A stretch of 64,000 nucleotides of DNA from Phocaeicola fibrisolvens (GTDB taxonomy: Bacteria; Bacteroidota; Bacteroidia; Bacteroidales; Bacteroidaceae), in NCBI RefSeq assembly GCF_025567125.1, contig NZ_JAOQJI010000017.1:1-64000 (forward strand), in the 5' to 3' direction. Position 1 is the stretch's first letter. Each line of letters starts with the position of its first letter. A model generated the notes under the pieces. It did no database searches, was not told the origin of the DNA, and was given only the letters and a program-made list of their open reading frames with translations. Positions 32,622-41,466 of the stretch are shown here, piece after piece. The translations under genes were made by a program, and so were the position numbers.

Positions 32622-34916
32622 ATGAACAGAATTCTTCAGAAGGAGCGTTTTTCCGAAAAAGTTTTTAAACTGGTTATTGAGGCTCCTTTGATTGCAAAAT
32701 CACGCAAAGCGGGGCATTTCGTAATTGTCCGTGTGGGAGAGAAGGGGGAACGTATGCCGCTGACCATTACTGCGGCCGACCCAGTGAAAGGAACCATCAC
32801 GCTGGTGGTACAGGAGGTGGGACTTTCGTCCACTCGTTTATGCGAACTGAATGTAGGCGACTATATTACGGATGTGGTAGGTCCGTTGGGAAAAGCCACT
32901 CATATTGAGAATTTCGGTACGGTGGTCTGTGCCGGAGGAGGAGTGGGAGTAGCGCCGATGCTCCCCATCGTACAGGCATTGAAAGCTGCTGGCAACCGGG
33001 TGATTACCGTATTGGCCGGACGTACCAAGGAACTGATTATCCTGGAAAAGGAAATGCGGGAAAGTTCCGACGAAGTGATTATCATGACCGACGATGGTTC
33101 TTACGGACAGAAAGGACTGGTGACGGAAGGGGTGGAAGCGGTCATCAAGCGGGAGAAGGTGGACAAGTGCTTTGCCATCGGTCCGGCCATCATGATGAAG
33201 TTTGTCTGCCTGCTGACGAAGAAATACGACATCCCGACCGATGTGTCTCTGAACACCATCATGGTGGATGGAACGGGTATGTGTGGTGCCTGCCGTATCA
33301 CTGTGGGAGGAAAGACGAAGTTCGTGTGTGTGGATGGTCCGGAATTCGACGGCCATCAGGTGGACTTTGACGAGATGCTCAAGCGTATGGGTGCCTTCAA
33401 GGACATCGAACGGGAGGAAATTCACAAGCTGGACGAGCATCCTGCGGCATGTGAAGCGGAACAGAGTGCTTCGGGCCGGAATGCGGAGTGGCGTGAAGCG
33501 TTGCGCAAGCGGATGAAGCCGAAAGAGCGTACCCTGATTCCTCGGGTGAAGATGAACGAACTGGACCCGGAATACCGCTCACACAGCCGCAAGGAGGAAG
33601 TGAACTTGGGACTGAACGAAGAACAGGCGCTGACGGAGGCCAAGCGATGTCTGGACTGTGCCAATCCTTCCTGTATGGAAGGTTGTCCGGTGGGCATTGA
33701 TATTCCGGGCTTCATCAAGAACATTGAGCGTGGAGAATTTCTGGAAGCAGCCCGTACGCTGAAGAAAACCAGTGCACTTCCGGCTGTGTGCGGACGTGTC
33801 TGTCCGCAGGAAAAGCAGTGTGAGTCGAAGTGTATCCACCTGAAGATGGGGCACGAAGCAGTGGCCATCGGTTACCTGGAACGTTTTGCAGCCGATTATG
33901 AGCGGGAAAGCGGACAGATTTCGGTTCCGGAAATTGCGACCAAGAACGGCATCAAGGTGGCGGTGGTCGGTTCGGGACCCGCGGGATTGTCGTTCGCGGG
34001 CGACATGGCCAAGATGGGATACGATGTGACTGTATTCGAGGCCCTGCACGAGATTGGTGGGGTACTGAAATACGGTATTCCGGAGTTCCGTCTGCCCAAC
34101 AAGATTGTGGACGTGGAAATCGAGAACTTGTCGAAGATGGGCGTGACTTTTGTGAAGGACTGCATCATTGGGAAGACCCTCAGTGTAGAAGAGTTGGAAA
34201 ACGAAGGCTTCAAGGGAATCTTTGTGGCTTCGGGTGCCGGATTGCCTAATTTCATGAATATCCCGGGCGAGAACTCCATCAACATCATGTCGTCCAACGA
34301 ATATCTGACCCGTGTGAACCTGATGGATGCGGCCAGTGAAGATTCCGACACTCCGGTGACCTTCGGTAAGCGGGTAGCTGTGATTGGAGGTGGAAATACG
34401 GCCATGGATTCTGTGCGTACGGCCCGCCGTTTGGGAGCGGAGAAAGCGATGATTATTTACCGTCGTTCGGAAGCGGAAATGCCGGCCCGACTGGAGGAAG
34501 TGAAACATGCCAAGGAGGAAGGCGTGGAATTCCTGACCCTGCACAATCCGATTGAATACATTGCCGACGAGAAAGGTCGGGTGAAACAAGTGGTGTTACA
34601 GAAAATGGAACTGGGCGAACCCGATGCGTCCGGTCGTCGTAGTCCGGTGCCTATTCCGGGGGCTACGGTGACATTGGACATTGATATGGCCATTGTCAGT
34701 GTGGGCGTTTCGCCAAATCCGATTGTGCCTCATTCTATTCCCGGTTTGGAACTGGGACGTAAGGGTACCATCGCAGTGAACGAGGACATGCAGTCGTCCA
34801 TCCCGACCATCTATGCCGGAGGAGATATCGTACGCGGTGGAGCCACCGTGATTCTGGCCATGGGTGACGGACGTCGTGCGGCAGCTGCCATGAATCGTCA
34901 GCTTCAGAAGGCATAA
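32622..34916 (+). CDS. Fused NfnA-NfnB-type ferredoxin:NADP(H)/glutamate-synthase-like flavoprotein
   Basis: The 764-residue protein joins two enzymes. Residues 1 to about 280 are a ferredoxin-NADP reductase-like/DHODB electron-transfer subunit: an FAD domain ('PLTITAADP'), an NAD domain ('VVCAGGGVGVAPMLPIVQAL') and a [2Fe-2S] site 'GTGMCGACRI...FVCVDGPEF'. From about 310 it is a GltD/NfnB-like chain with Fe-S cysteines ('CLDCANPSCMEGCP', 'CGRVCPQEKQCESKC') and two dinucleotide folds ('VAVVGSGPAGLSFA', 'VAVIGGGNTAMDS'). In anaerobes the two chains form NfnAB, which bifurcates electrons between NADH, ferredoxin and NADPH. The divergent ferredoxin-reducing operon supports that role; glutamate synthesis is the alternative. 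Confidence 0.88.
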   Translation: MNRILQKERFSEKVFKLVIEAPLIAKSRKAGHFVIVRVGEKGERMPLTITAADPVKGTITLVVQEVGLSSTRLCELNVGDYITDVVGPLGKATHIENFGTVVCAGGGVGVAPMLPIVQALKAAGNRVITVLAGRTKELIILEKEMRESSDEVIIMTDDGSYGQKGLVTEGVEAVIKREKVDKCFAIGPAIMMKFVCLLTKKYDIPTDVSLNTIMVDGTGMCGACRITVGGKTKFVCVDGPEFDGHQVDFDEMLKRMGAFKDIEREEIHKLDEHPAACEAEQSASGRNAEWREALRKRMKPKERTLIPRVKMNELDPEYRSHSRKEEVNLGLNEEQALTEAKRCLDCANPSCMEGCPVGIDIPGFIKNIERGEFLEAARTLKKTSALPAVCGRVCPQEKQCESKCIHLKMGHEAVAIGYLERFAADYERESGQISVPEIATKNGIKVAVVGSGPAGLSFAGDMAKMGYDVTVFEALHEIGGVLKYGIPEFRLPNKIVDVEIENLSKMGVTFVKDCIIGKTLSVEELENEGFKGIFVASGAGLPNFMNIPGENSINIMSSNEYLTRVNLMDAASEDSDTPVTFGKRVAVIGGGNTAMDSVRTARRLGAEKAMIIYRRSEAEMPARLEEVKHAKEEGVEFLTLHNPIEYIADEKGRVKQVVLQKMELGEPDASGRRSPVPIPGATVTLDIDMAIVSVGVSPNPIVPHSIPGLELGRKGTIAVNEDMQSSIPTIYAGGDIVRGGATVILAMGDGRRAAAAMNRQLQKA

Positions 34917-34944
34917 TCCTGTAAAAATAAGCTCATAAAAAAAC

Positions 34945-35070
34945 GCTTAGACGTTTGGAAAAGAACGTCTAAGCGTTTTCTTTTAAACGCCTTTACGTTT
35001 TAGATAAAACGTCGAAGCGTTTGAAGTAAAACGTCCTTGTGTTTGAGATAAAACGTAAGGACGTTTTTGG
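34945..35070. repeat. Array of five and a half 22-bp tandem units with complementary cores
   Basis: Five full 22-bp units start at 34945, 34967, 34989, 35011 and 35033, with a partial sixth at 35055. The pattern is G[TC]-n5-[CT]GTTT-n5/6-(A)AAAC, with GTTT always at unit positions 9-12. The variable cores of neighbours are complementary, so units pair into hairpins: 1 with 2 (perfect 16-bp stem 34940-34955/34964-34979), 3 with 4 (imperfect) and 5 with 6 (17 bp, two G-U). The first hairpin, with its T-rich 3' side, may also terminate the preceding gene. It fills the gap between the NfnAB-like gene and the convergent DUF4468 gene. Confidence 0.85.
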
Positions 35071-35077
35071 AATGAGG

Positions 35078-36118
35078 TTACTGACGCAGCAAAGTGCGGA
35101 TGATTTCGCCTGTGTACATGGTGTAAGATTTGCTGCTATCTGCTTGAATATTGAGTGATTTCAGGTCATCGGCTGTCATTTTCTGGCTCATAGACTTTTT
35201 GCATTCAATGACTGCGGCCGGCTGGTTGCTTCCCTGAGCGTAGAAGGTAATCTTATATTCCGTGCATTGTTCCATCAGGGCGCTGAGGGCGATACGGTCT
35301 TGGGCAATTAGCAGATAAGCCACGTTCTTATTGAACAACTTTCCAAAGCCTCCCCAGTTTTCCGGTTTGATTTCGATTTCTTCCTCGTTGGCGGTCAGGG
35401 TGATGCGTCCGTTCTGCAGCTGGTTGTTCCAGTTGTCTGTAAGTTTCGTTACATCTATTTCTTTCAGTTCGCCAGTTAATGCTGGTGTTAGCGGAGTAGC
35501 TGCTACGGTTGTGGCAGAAGTGGTTCCGTTGGCCAATACCTTTTGTCCCAGTGCATCGGTAGCCGACTGGAAAAGCTGGTCTTTCAGGTCGATGGTCTCG
35601 CGGCGGAATTTTCCGCAGATGGGAGCAAGTTTCGTTTTCTTTTTGTTCAGTGCCATGTCATCGGTAATCCATTCTTCAGCCGTAAACTTCTGTCCTCCGT
35701 CACGGTTTTCATCGTACCAGTAGCGGATACGGGTCATAGTCATGTGGCATACCCCGTCGGTTACATGGATAAAGTATTGGTAATAGATACGGGTACGGTC
35801 CAATGAAAGGGCAGAAGAGGAGAATACCATGTATTCTTCCGCCGAAGCGGCGATGTCGCCTTCTTCTTCATTGGTATAGACCACCCGACTTAGCAGTTTC
35901 CCGTCGGGTTTGAAACGGTTGTTGGCCCAGTCAAGCATTTGCTGGTAGAGTTGTTCTTTGGAAAGAGAGGGAGCTTGGATGTCGTGAGTGAAAGTCACTT
36001 TTCCATCGTCCAATGTGACAGCTCCTACCAAATACTTCGGGTCAGTATTGTCTTTTTTGTCTTTGGCCATTCCAAACAATGGCAGACAAGCCAATAGAAT
36101 GAATAACAGTTTTTTCAT
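35078..36118 (-). CDS. Secreted DUF4468-type protein
   Basis: The start at 36118 is chosen because it gives a signal peptide (MKKLLFILLACLPLFGMA); the 32 upstream in-frame residues look non-coding. The 346-residue product has a DUF4468-like first half ('VGAVTLDDGKVTFTHDIQAPSLSKEQLYQQMLDWAN', 'EYMVFSSSALSLDRTRIYYQYFIHVTDGVCHMTMTRIRYWYDENR') and a second region from about 215 I do not recognise. The family is of unknown function and probably periplasmic. It stands alone. Confidence 0.72.
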   Translation of the reverse strand: MKKLLFILLACLPLFGMAKDKKDNTDPKYLVGAVTLDDGKVTFTHDIQAPSLSKEQLYQQMLDWANNRFKPDGKLLSRVVYTNEEEGDIAASAEEYMVFSSSALSLDRTRIYYQYFIHVTDGVCHMTMTRIRYWYDENRDGGQKFTAEEWITDDMALNKKKTKLAPICGKFRRETIDLKDQLFQSATDALGQKVLANGTTSATTVAATPLTPALTGELKEIDVTKLTDNWNNQLQNGRITLTANEEEIEIKPENWGGFGKLFNKNVAYLLIAQDRIALSALMEQCTEYKITFYAQGSNQPAAVIECKKSMSQKMTADDLKSLNIQADSSKSYTMYTGEIIRTLLRQ

Positions 36119-36320
36119 GATTCGTATATATGATTTACAATTTAAATTTGTGGGGTGAATATAGTTATTTCTGCCATATTGTTTGTAAAGATAGCCATTT
36201 TTTTTCTCCTGCATGCAGGAATTGGATTTCTTATTATTTTTTAGGGGAGGCTGTCATTTTGTCATTTGCGAATTAGGTATGATGTTTGCGGAATTTATTT
36301 GAATAAAAGATACTAATGAT

Positions 36321-37094
36321 ATGAATACAAAGAACGACGGACGAGTGGTGATTATGAATTTCACGGGTGTGTACGACTGGGAACGTTTTTCGCATGAGCG
36401 GAATTACACGTGGCTGGATTGTACGCATCTGAAGGGTACGGAATGTTATTGTGACAAAGAAGGGGCTAAGGCTTTAAAGCAATTGATAGCCGATTATCCC
36501 GTCAAAGCCATTCATTTTATTGACTCCGGCAATTATCATTATTTGACAAAGTTCTGGACCGACAAGATTCGGCAGCCTTTTTCATTGGTGGTGTTTGACC
36601 ATCATCCTGACATGCAGCCTCCGTTGTTTGAAGGTGTAATCTCTTGTGGAGGATGGGTGAAGGATGTGATGGACACCAACCCTTACGTGCGGAATGTGAT
36701 TCTGGCAGGAGTGTCGGAAAAATTGAAGGAGGCTATTCCGGAAGCTTATCGGGAGCGGGTGATTTTCTACGGCGAGAAGGAACTTTCGCATGAAGAAGCC
36801 TGGAAGCGGTTCTCGGCACAACATGTGGAGGGGCCGGTGTACCTGTCAATTGATAAGGATGTGTTGGATGCGCATTCTGCTGCGACCAACTGGGATCAGG
36901 GAGAGCTGTCGCTGCCGGAACTGGAGCAGCTGCTGTCGGTGGTGTTGCGCCAGGAGCAGGTGATAGGCATTGATATCTGTGGAGAGTGCCCTACCACCTT
37001 GGATATTTTCAAAGAGAAGCAAGAAGTAGCTCTTGATAGCCGGGCCAATCAGGAATTGTTGGATTTTTTTCGGCGGAACCAACTAAATGAATGA
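36321..37094 (+). CDS. Arginase/agmatinase-family metallohydrolase
   Basis: The 257-residue protein carries ureohydrolase metal motifs: 'VVFDHHPDMQ' (about residue 93; the usual DaHxD reads DHHPD) and 'LSIDKDVLDAH' (about 174; usual SxDxDxxDP, with Ala-His in place of Pro). A third region, 'GIDICGECP', replaces the usual 'vEvnP'. It is shorter than classical arginases (about 300). The substrate may be a guanidino compound or a formimino/acyl amide. No arginine or polyamine gene is adjacent. Confidence 0.8.
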   Translation: MNTKNDGRVVIMNFTGVYDWERFSHERNYTWLDCTHLKGTECYCDKEGAKALKQLIADYPVKAIHFIDSGNYHYLTKFWTDKIRQPFSLVVFDHHPDMQPPLFEGVISCGGWVKDVMDTNPYVRNVILAGVSEKLKEAIPEAYRERVIFYGEKELSHEEAWKRFSAQHVEGPVYLSIDKDVLDAHSAATNWDQGELSLPELEQLLSVVLRQEQVIGIDICGECPTTLDIFKEKQEVALDSRANQELLDFFRRNQLNE

Positions 37095-37095
37095 A

Positions 37096-37134
37096 AAAAT
37101 CCCGTTTCCAAATCGAATGGAAACGGGATTTTCT
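37096..37134. terminator. Bidirectional terminator between arginase-like gene and rpiB
   Basis: AAATCCCGTTTCC and GGAAACGGGATTT form a perfect 13-bp stem with a 9-nt loop. A-rich sequence on the left and T-rich on the right allow termination in both directions, fitting the convergent genes. Confidence 0.8.
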
Positions 37135-37176
37135 ATTTCGCCTCAAATGAATAGATTTTTCTGAATAATCTCAGAA

Positions 37177-37611
37177 TTACCGAACTGGCATCTTGTCAAT
37201 CCTTGCCTGATGACGTCCGCCTTCAAAGTCGGTCGTAAAGAATTCTGTCATAATCTTGTCGGCAGTGGCTTCGTCGATGAAACGTCCCGGCATGACCAAT
37301 ACGTTGGCATCGTTGTGCTGACGGGCCAAATGGGCGATTTCCGGAATCCAGCAAAGTGCCGCACGGATACCCTGATGCTTGTTCAGCGTCATGCTGATGC
37401 CTTCTCCGCTTCCGCAGATGGCAATGCCCGGATAGCATTCACCTTTTTCTACGGCCAACGCCAATGGATGTGCATAATCGGGATAGTCGCAACTTTCTGT
37501 AGAGTAAGTACCAAAATCCTTGTATTCCCATCCTTTAGCTTCCAGCCATTTTTTTACGTATTGTTTCAATTCAAATCCGGCATGGTCGGATGCAAGTCCT
37601 ATTGTTTTCAT
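37177..37611 (-). CDS. rpiB: Ribose-5-phosphate isomerase B
   Basis: RpiB interconverts ribose 5-phosphate and ribulose 5-phosphate. The 144-residue protein has the RpiB/LacAB start 'IGLASDHAGFELKQYVKKWL', the 'DYPDYAHPLA' segment, 'GIAICGSGEGISMTLNKHQGIRAALC' and 'HNDANVLVMPGRFI'. Its ATG overlaps the transketolase stop (TAATG), so translation is coupled. In this setting it serves pentose flux from arabinose. Confidence 0.95.
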   Translation of the reverse strand: MKTIGLASDHAGFELKQYVKKWLEAKGWEYKDFGTYSTESCDYPDYAHPLALAVEKGECYPGIAICGSGEGISMTLNKHQGIRAALCWIPEIAHLARQHNDANVLVMPGRFIDEATADKIMTEFFTTDFEGGRHQARIDKMPVR

Positions 37612-39626
37612 TAGAGCATTTCTTTTACTTGGTTATACACATTTTCTGCGGTGAATCCCAGTTTTTCATCCAGCACTTTGTAAGGAGCAGAGAAACCGAA
37701 TGATTCCAGGCCCCAGATTTTACCGTTGGCACCTACCAGTCCGAGCAAGTTTACCGGCAGTCCGGCTGTCAGACCGAATACTTTGGCTCCTGTAGGAATG
37801 ATGCTTTCCTGATATTCCTTGCTCTGGCTGCGGAACAAGCCTTCTGACGGTACAGAAACGATGCGGGTTTTGATGCCGTCTTTGTGCAACAGTTCAGCTC
37901 CGGCTACCAGTGTAGAAACTTCAGAACCAGAAGCTACCATGATGACATCCGGATTTTCGTCAGAACCTGCTACGATGTAAGCTCCTTTGGCAGCCTGTGC
38001 ATAGTCTGTTCCTTCCGGCAACATGTTGATGTTCTGGCGAGACAGAATCAAAGCCGACGGAGTATCGGTATTTTCCATAGCCAGTTTCCAGCAAACAGTC
38101 GTTTCTTCTGCATCGGCCGGACGGAGAACCAACATAGAGTTCTTTCCGTGGTGGTTTTTCAGTTTTTCCATCAAACGAATCTGTGCTTCCTGTTCTACCG
38201 GTTCGTGTGTAGGTCCGTCTTCTCCTACGCGGAATGCATCGTGTGTCCAGATGAATTTCACTGGCAACTGCATGAGGGCAGCCATACGTACGGCTGGTTT
38301 CATGTAGTCTGAGAATACGAAGAAGGTACCGCAAGCTGCGATGACACCGCCATGCAAAGCCATACCGATGCAGCAGCAAGCCATGGTCAGTTCAGCTACT
38401 CCGGCTTGGAAGAAGGCACCGCTGAAATCTCCGTTGGTGAAGGCGTGAGTCTGTTTCAGGAAGCCGTCGGTCTTATCTGAGTTAGACAAGTCGGCAGAAG
38501 CACAAATCATGTTAGGAACCTGCTGTGCCAATGCGCCCAATACGGTAGCCGATGCGTTACGGGTTGCATCGTTTGCTTTCTGCTGGATGTGTGCCCAGTC
38601 TACTTTCGGTGCAGCACCACTGAACCATTCTTTCAGTTGTGCGGCTTTTTCCGGGTTGGCGGCAGCCCATGCAGCTTCTTCTTCATGACGGGCAGCTGCG
38701 ATGGCTTTCAGTTCTTCTGCACGTTTGGCGTAGATTTCTTTTACGTCGTCGAAAATAACGAACGGATTTTCCGGATCACCGCCTAAGTTCAGGATGGTAT
38801 TTTTGTAAGCGTCGCCACCCAGAGGAGCTCCGTGAGTCTTGCAGTTATGTTCGTATGAAGTGTTGTCTGCCTTGCGGGCACCCTTACCCATAATACATTT
38901 ACCGATAATCAGGGTCGGGCGTTTGCTCTCAGCTTTTGCTGCATTCAAGGCTGTACGGATTTCTTCGCAGTCGTTACCGTTGATTTCGATGACGTTCCAT
39001 CCCCATGCACGGTATTTCATGGCTGTATCTTCCGTAGTTACATCCTTTGTTTCAGTAGACAACTGAATTTCGTTGGAGTCGTAGAACATAATCAGGTTGT
39101 CCAGTCCCAGGCATCCGGCAATACGTCCGCTGCCCTGAGAGATTTCTTCCTGAATACCTCCATCTGAGATATATGCATAGATAGTTTCTTTTGCAAAAGT
39201 CGGATTGCCTGTGCGGGCAGCCAGGAATTTAGCAGCGATGGCAGCACCTACCGCAAAGGTATGTCCCTGTCCGAGCGGACCGGATGTATTTTCAATGCCG
39301 CGCATTACGTCTACTTCCGGATGTCCCGGAGTAGGAGAACCCCACTGGCGCAGTTGCTGCAATTCTTCCAATGTGAATTTTCCGATGAGTGCCAGCTGTG
39401 AATACAACATCGGAGACATGTGACCCGGGTCGAGGAAGAAACGGTCACGTCCTTCCCATTTCGGGTTCTGAGGATCATATTGCAGGAACTCAGAGTACAG
39501 TACATTGATGAAATCGGCTCCACCCATTGCACCTCCGGGATGACCGGATTTCGCTTTTTCAACCATTGATGCAGCTAAAATACGAATATTGTCAGCGGCA
39601 TGGTTCATTACTTGTTTACTGTTCAT
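37611..39626 (-). CDS. tkt: Transketolase
   Basis: Transketolase moves two-carbon units between sugar phosphates using thiamine diphosphate. The 671-residue product has 'KSGHPGGAMGGADFINVLY', 'DPGHMSPMLYS', the thiamine site 'YISDGGIQEEISQGSG' followed by 'NLIMFYDSNEIQLS', and the middle domain 'FIWTHDAFRVGEDGPTHEPVEQ'. The ThDP motif reads GDGG-like 'SDGG' as in other transketolases with Ser. It ends in overlap with rpiB and has its own promoter, so it can be made without arabinose. Confidence 0.96.
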   Translation of the reverse strand: MNSKQVMNHAADNIRILAASMVEKAKSGHPGGAMGGADFINVLYSEFLQYDPQNPKWEGRDRFFLDPGHMSPMLYSQLALIGKFTLEELQQLRQWGSPTPGHPEVDVMRGIENTSGPLGQGHTFAVGAAIAAKFLAARTGNPTFAKETIYAYISDGGIQEEISQGSGRIAGCLGLDNLIMFYDSNEIQLSTETKDVTTEDTAMKYRAWGWNVIEINGNDCEEIRTALNAAKAESKRPTLIIGKCIMGKGARKADNTSYEHNCKTHGAPLGGDAYKNTILNLGGDPENPFVIFDDVKEIYAKRAEELKAIAAARHEEEAAWAAANPEKAAQLKEWFSGAAPKVDWAHIQQKANDATRNASATVLGALAQQVPNMICASADLSNSDKTDGFLKQTHAFTNGDFSGAFFQAGVAELTMACCCIGMALHGGVIAACGTFFVFSDYMKPAVRMAALMQLPVKFIWTHDAFRVGEDGPTHEPVEQEAQIRLMEKLKNHHGKNSMLVLRPADAEETTVCWKLAMENTDTPSALILSRQNINMLPEGTDYAQAAKGAYIVAGSDENPDVIMVASGSEVSTLVAGAELLHKDGIKTRIVSVPSEGLFRSQSKEYQESIIPTGAKVFGLTAGLPVNLLGLVGANGKIWGLESFGFSAPYKVLDEKLGFTAENVYNQVKEML

Positions 39627-39698
39627 ATTATTAATTTTTTAATTTGTATGCTACATAAGGCAGACACCGCTATGGGTACCTGCTTCTTGAAATTATGA

Positions 39699-39731
39699 GC
39701 AAAGGTATGACATTTATATGTAAATTACAAA
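39699..39731 (-). promoter_or_regulatory. Promoter of tkt-rpiB
   Basis: On the minus strand TTTG (39728-39731), a 20-bp spacer and TACCTTTGC (39699-39707) form an exact promoter, about 73 bp upstream of tkt. It lies between araB and tkt, uncoupling them. Confidence 0.8.
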
Positions 39732-39761
39732 GTGGAAGTAAGTTATTTATTTCACATTTTT

Positions 39762-41360
39762 TTACTTCTTGTATTTCACTGCAGCCTCTTCTACAGGCAG
39801 ACAAGCCTTGTATTTTTCAATATAAGCGTTGAATCCGGCTACGTTTTCTGCCGTAGGTGATACCTCTACGCCTGCATTGCCTGCAAATACCTTTTCGTCG
39901 AGGAAGTCGGCTAAAGACTGCTTCTTGTCATTATTTACCAGGTAAGAACCCAGCAGGGCGATACCCCATGCACCGCCTTCACCGGCCGTCTCCATGACAG
40001 AAATCGGAGAATTGATGGCTGCAGCCAATACACGCTGGCCTACACCTTTGGTGCGGAACAAACCGCCATGACCCGTAATGCGGTCTACCTTAATCTTTTC
40101 TTCGTTGAAGAGGATGTCATTACCAATTTTTAATACGCCTACAGAAGCATACAAGTGAGCGCGCATGAAGTTAGCCAGATTGAATTTGTCGTTGGCTGTA
40201 CGCACGAACAACGGGCGTCCTTCTGTCAGTCCTGTCACAGGTTCGCCTGAGAAGTAGTTGTAGGAAATCAGTCCACCGCAGTCGGCATCACCTGTCAAAG
40301 CGTTATTGTACAGCTTGCCGAAGATTTCGTCCATGTCTACCGGCATGCCCATCAGTTCCTGGTATTCCTTGAACAGGTTGACCCATGCGTTCAGGTCGGA
40401 AGTACAGTTGTTGCAGTGTACCATGGCTACCAGACTACCGTCGGGAGTAGTCACCATATCAATCATTTCATACGGTTTTGACAGGTCTTTTTCCAGTACA
40501 ATCATAGAGAAGGAAGAAGTACCGGCTGAAACGTTACCAGTCCGCTGTTTTACGGCATTGGTGGCCACCATGCCTGTGCCCGCATCTCCTTCCGGAGGAC
40601 ATACAGGAATGCCTGCCTTCAAGTGGCCGGATACATCCAGCTTCTTGGCACCTTCTTCGGTCAGGCAACCGGCATTTTCTCCGGCCAGCAAGACTTTAGG
40701 CAGGATGTCGGTCAGTTTCCAGCTGAATCCGTAGGGAGCCACCAGTTTGTCGAACTTAGCCACCATTTCGGCAGAATAGTTCTTTGTGGCAGGGTCGATA
40801 GGAAGCATACCGGACGCATCACCGATACCCAGTACCTTTTCACCGGTAATCTGCCAGTGTACATAGCCGGCAAGTGTGGTAAGGAACGTGATGTCTTTTA
40901 CGTGCTCTTCCTTGTTCAGGATGGCCTGATACAGGTGAGAGATACTCCATCTCAGAGGAATGTTATAGACGAACAGTTCAGACAGTTCGGCCGCAGCTTT
41001 TCCAGTGTTGGTATTTCTCCAGGTGCGGAAAGGTACCAGAATTTCAGCCTTGTCATTGAAAGGCATATAGCCGTGCATCATGGCACTGATACCGATGGCT
41101 GCCAGCGTTTCGATTTCTATGCCATATTGTTTTTTTACGTTAGCGCGAAGATCGGCGTAGCAATCTTGTAGCCCAGCCCAGATAGCTTCAATGCTGTAGG
41201 TCCAGAGTCCGTCTACCAACTGGTTTTCCCACGTATGACTACCTTGTGCGATGGGTTTGTTTTCCTGGTCAATCAAGACAGCTTTGATTCGGGTGGAACC
41301 GAATTCAATACCCAAAATGGCCTTGCCTGCCTCAATGGTTGACTTAGCATCTGATTTCAT
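39762..41360 (-). CDS. araB: L-ribulokinase (FGGY family), arabinose pathway
   Basis: The 532-residue FGGY kinase has 'AILGIEFGSTRIKAVLIDQ' (ATP phosphate loop 1), 'AIGISAMMHGYMPF', and the second ATP motif region 'RTGNVSAGTSSFSMIVLEKDL', with C-terminal 'ITGHGGLFRTKGVGQRVLAAAINSPISVMETAGEGGAWGIALLGSY'. Its place directly after araA makes L-ribulokinase the best call among pentulose kinases. It phosphorylates L-ribulose for AraD. Confidence 0.92.
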   Translation of the reverse strand: MKSDAKSTIEAGKAILGIEFGSTRIKAVLIDQENKPIAQGSHTWENQLVDGLWTYSIEAIWAGLQDCYADLRANVKKQYGIEIETLAAIGISAMMHGYMPFNDKAEILVPFRTWRNTNTGKAAAELSELFVYNIPLRWSISHLYQAILNKEEHVKDITFLTTLAGYVHWQITGEKVLGIGDASGMLPIDPATKNYSAEMVAKFDKLVAPYGFSWKLTDILPKVLLAGENAGCLTEEGAKKLDVSGHLKAGIPVCPPEGDAGTGMVATNAVKQRTGNVSAGTSSFSMIVLEKDLSKPYEMIDMVTTPDGSLVAMVHCNNCTSDLNAWVNLFKEYQELMGMPVDMDEIFGKLYNNALTGDADCGGLISYNYFSGEPVTGLTEGRPLFVRTANDKFNLANFMRAHLYASVGVLKIGNDILFNEEKIKVDRITGHGGLFRTKGVGQRVLAAAINSPISVMETAGEGGAWGIALLGSYLVNNDKKQSLADFLDEKVFAGNAGVEVSPTAENVAGFNAYIEKYKACLPVEEAAVKYKK

Positions 41361-41401
41361 ATCAAAATCAACAATTTAAAGTTAAGAAATAAAGCAATAG
41401 G

Positions 41402-41451
41402 AAAAATTAAAAGTGCTGCCAGAAAGAAGGTTTCTGTCCAGCACTTTTAAT
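41402..41451 (-). terminator. Intercistronic hairpin between araA and araB
   Basis: ATTAAAAGTGCTG (41406-41418) and CAGCACTTTTAAT (41439-41451) form a perfect 13-bp stem with a nested CAGAAA/TTTCTG stem, followed on the minus strand by a T-rich run. It is probably a partial terminator lowering araB expression relative to araA, or an mRNA processing and stability element. Confidence 0.65.
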
Positions 41452-41466
41452 GAAACTGACAAAGTA

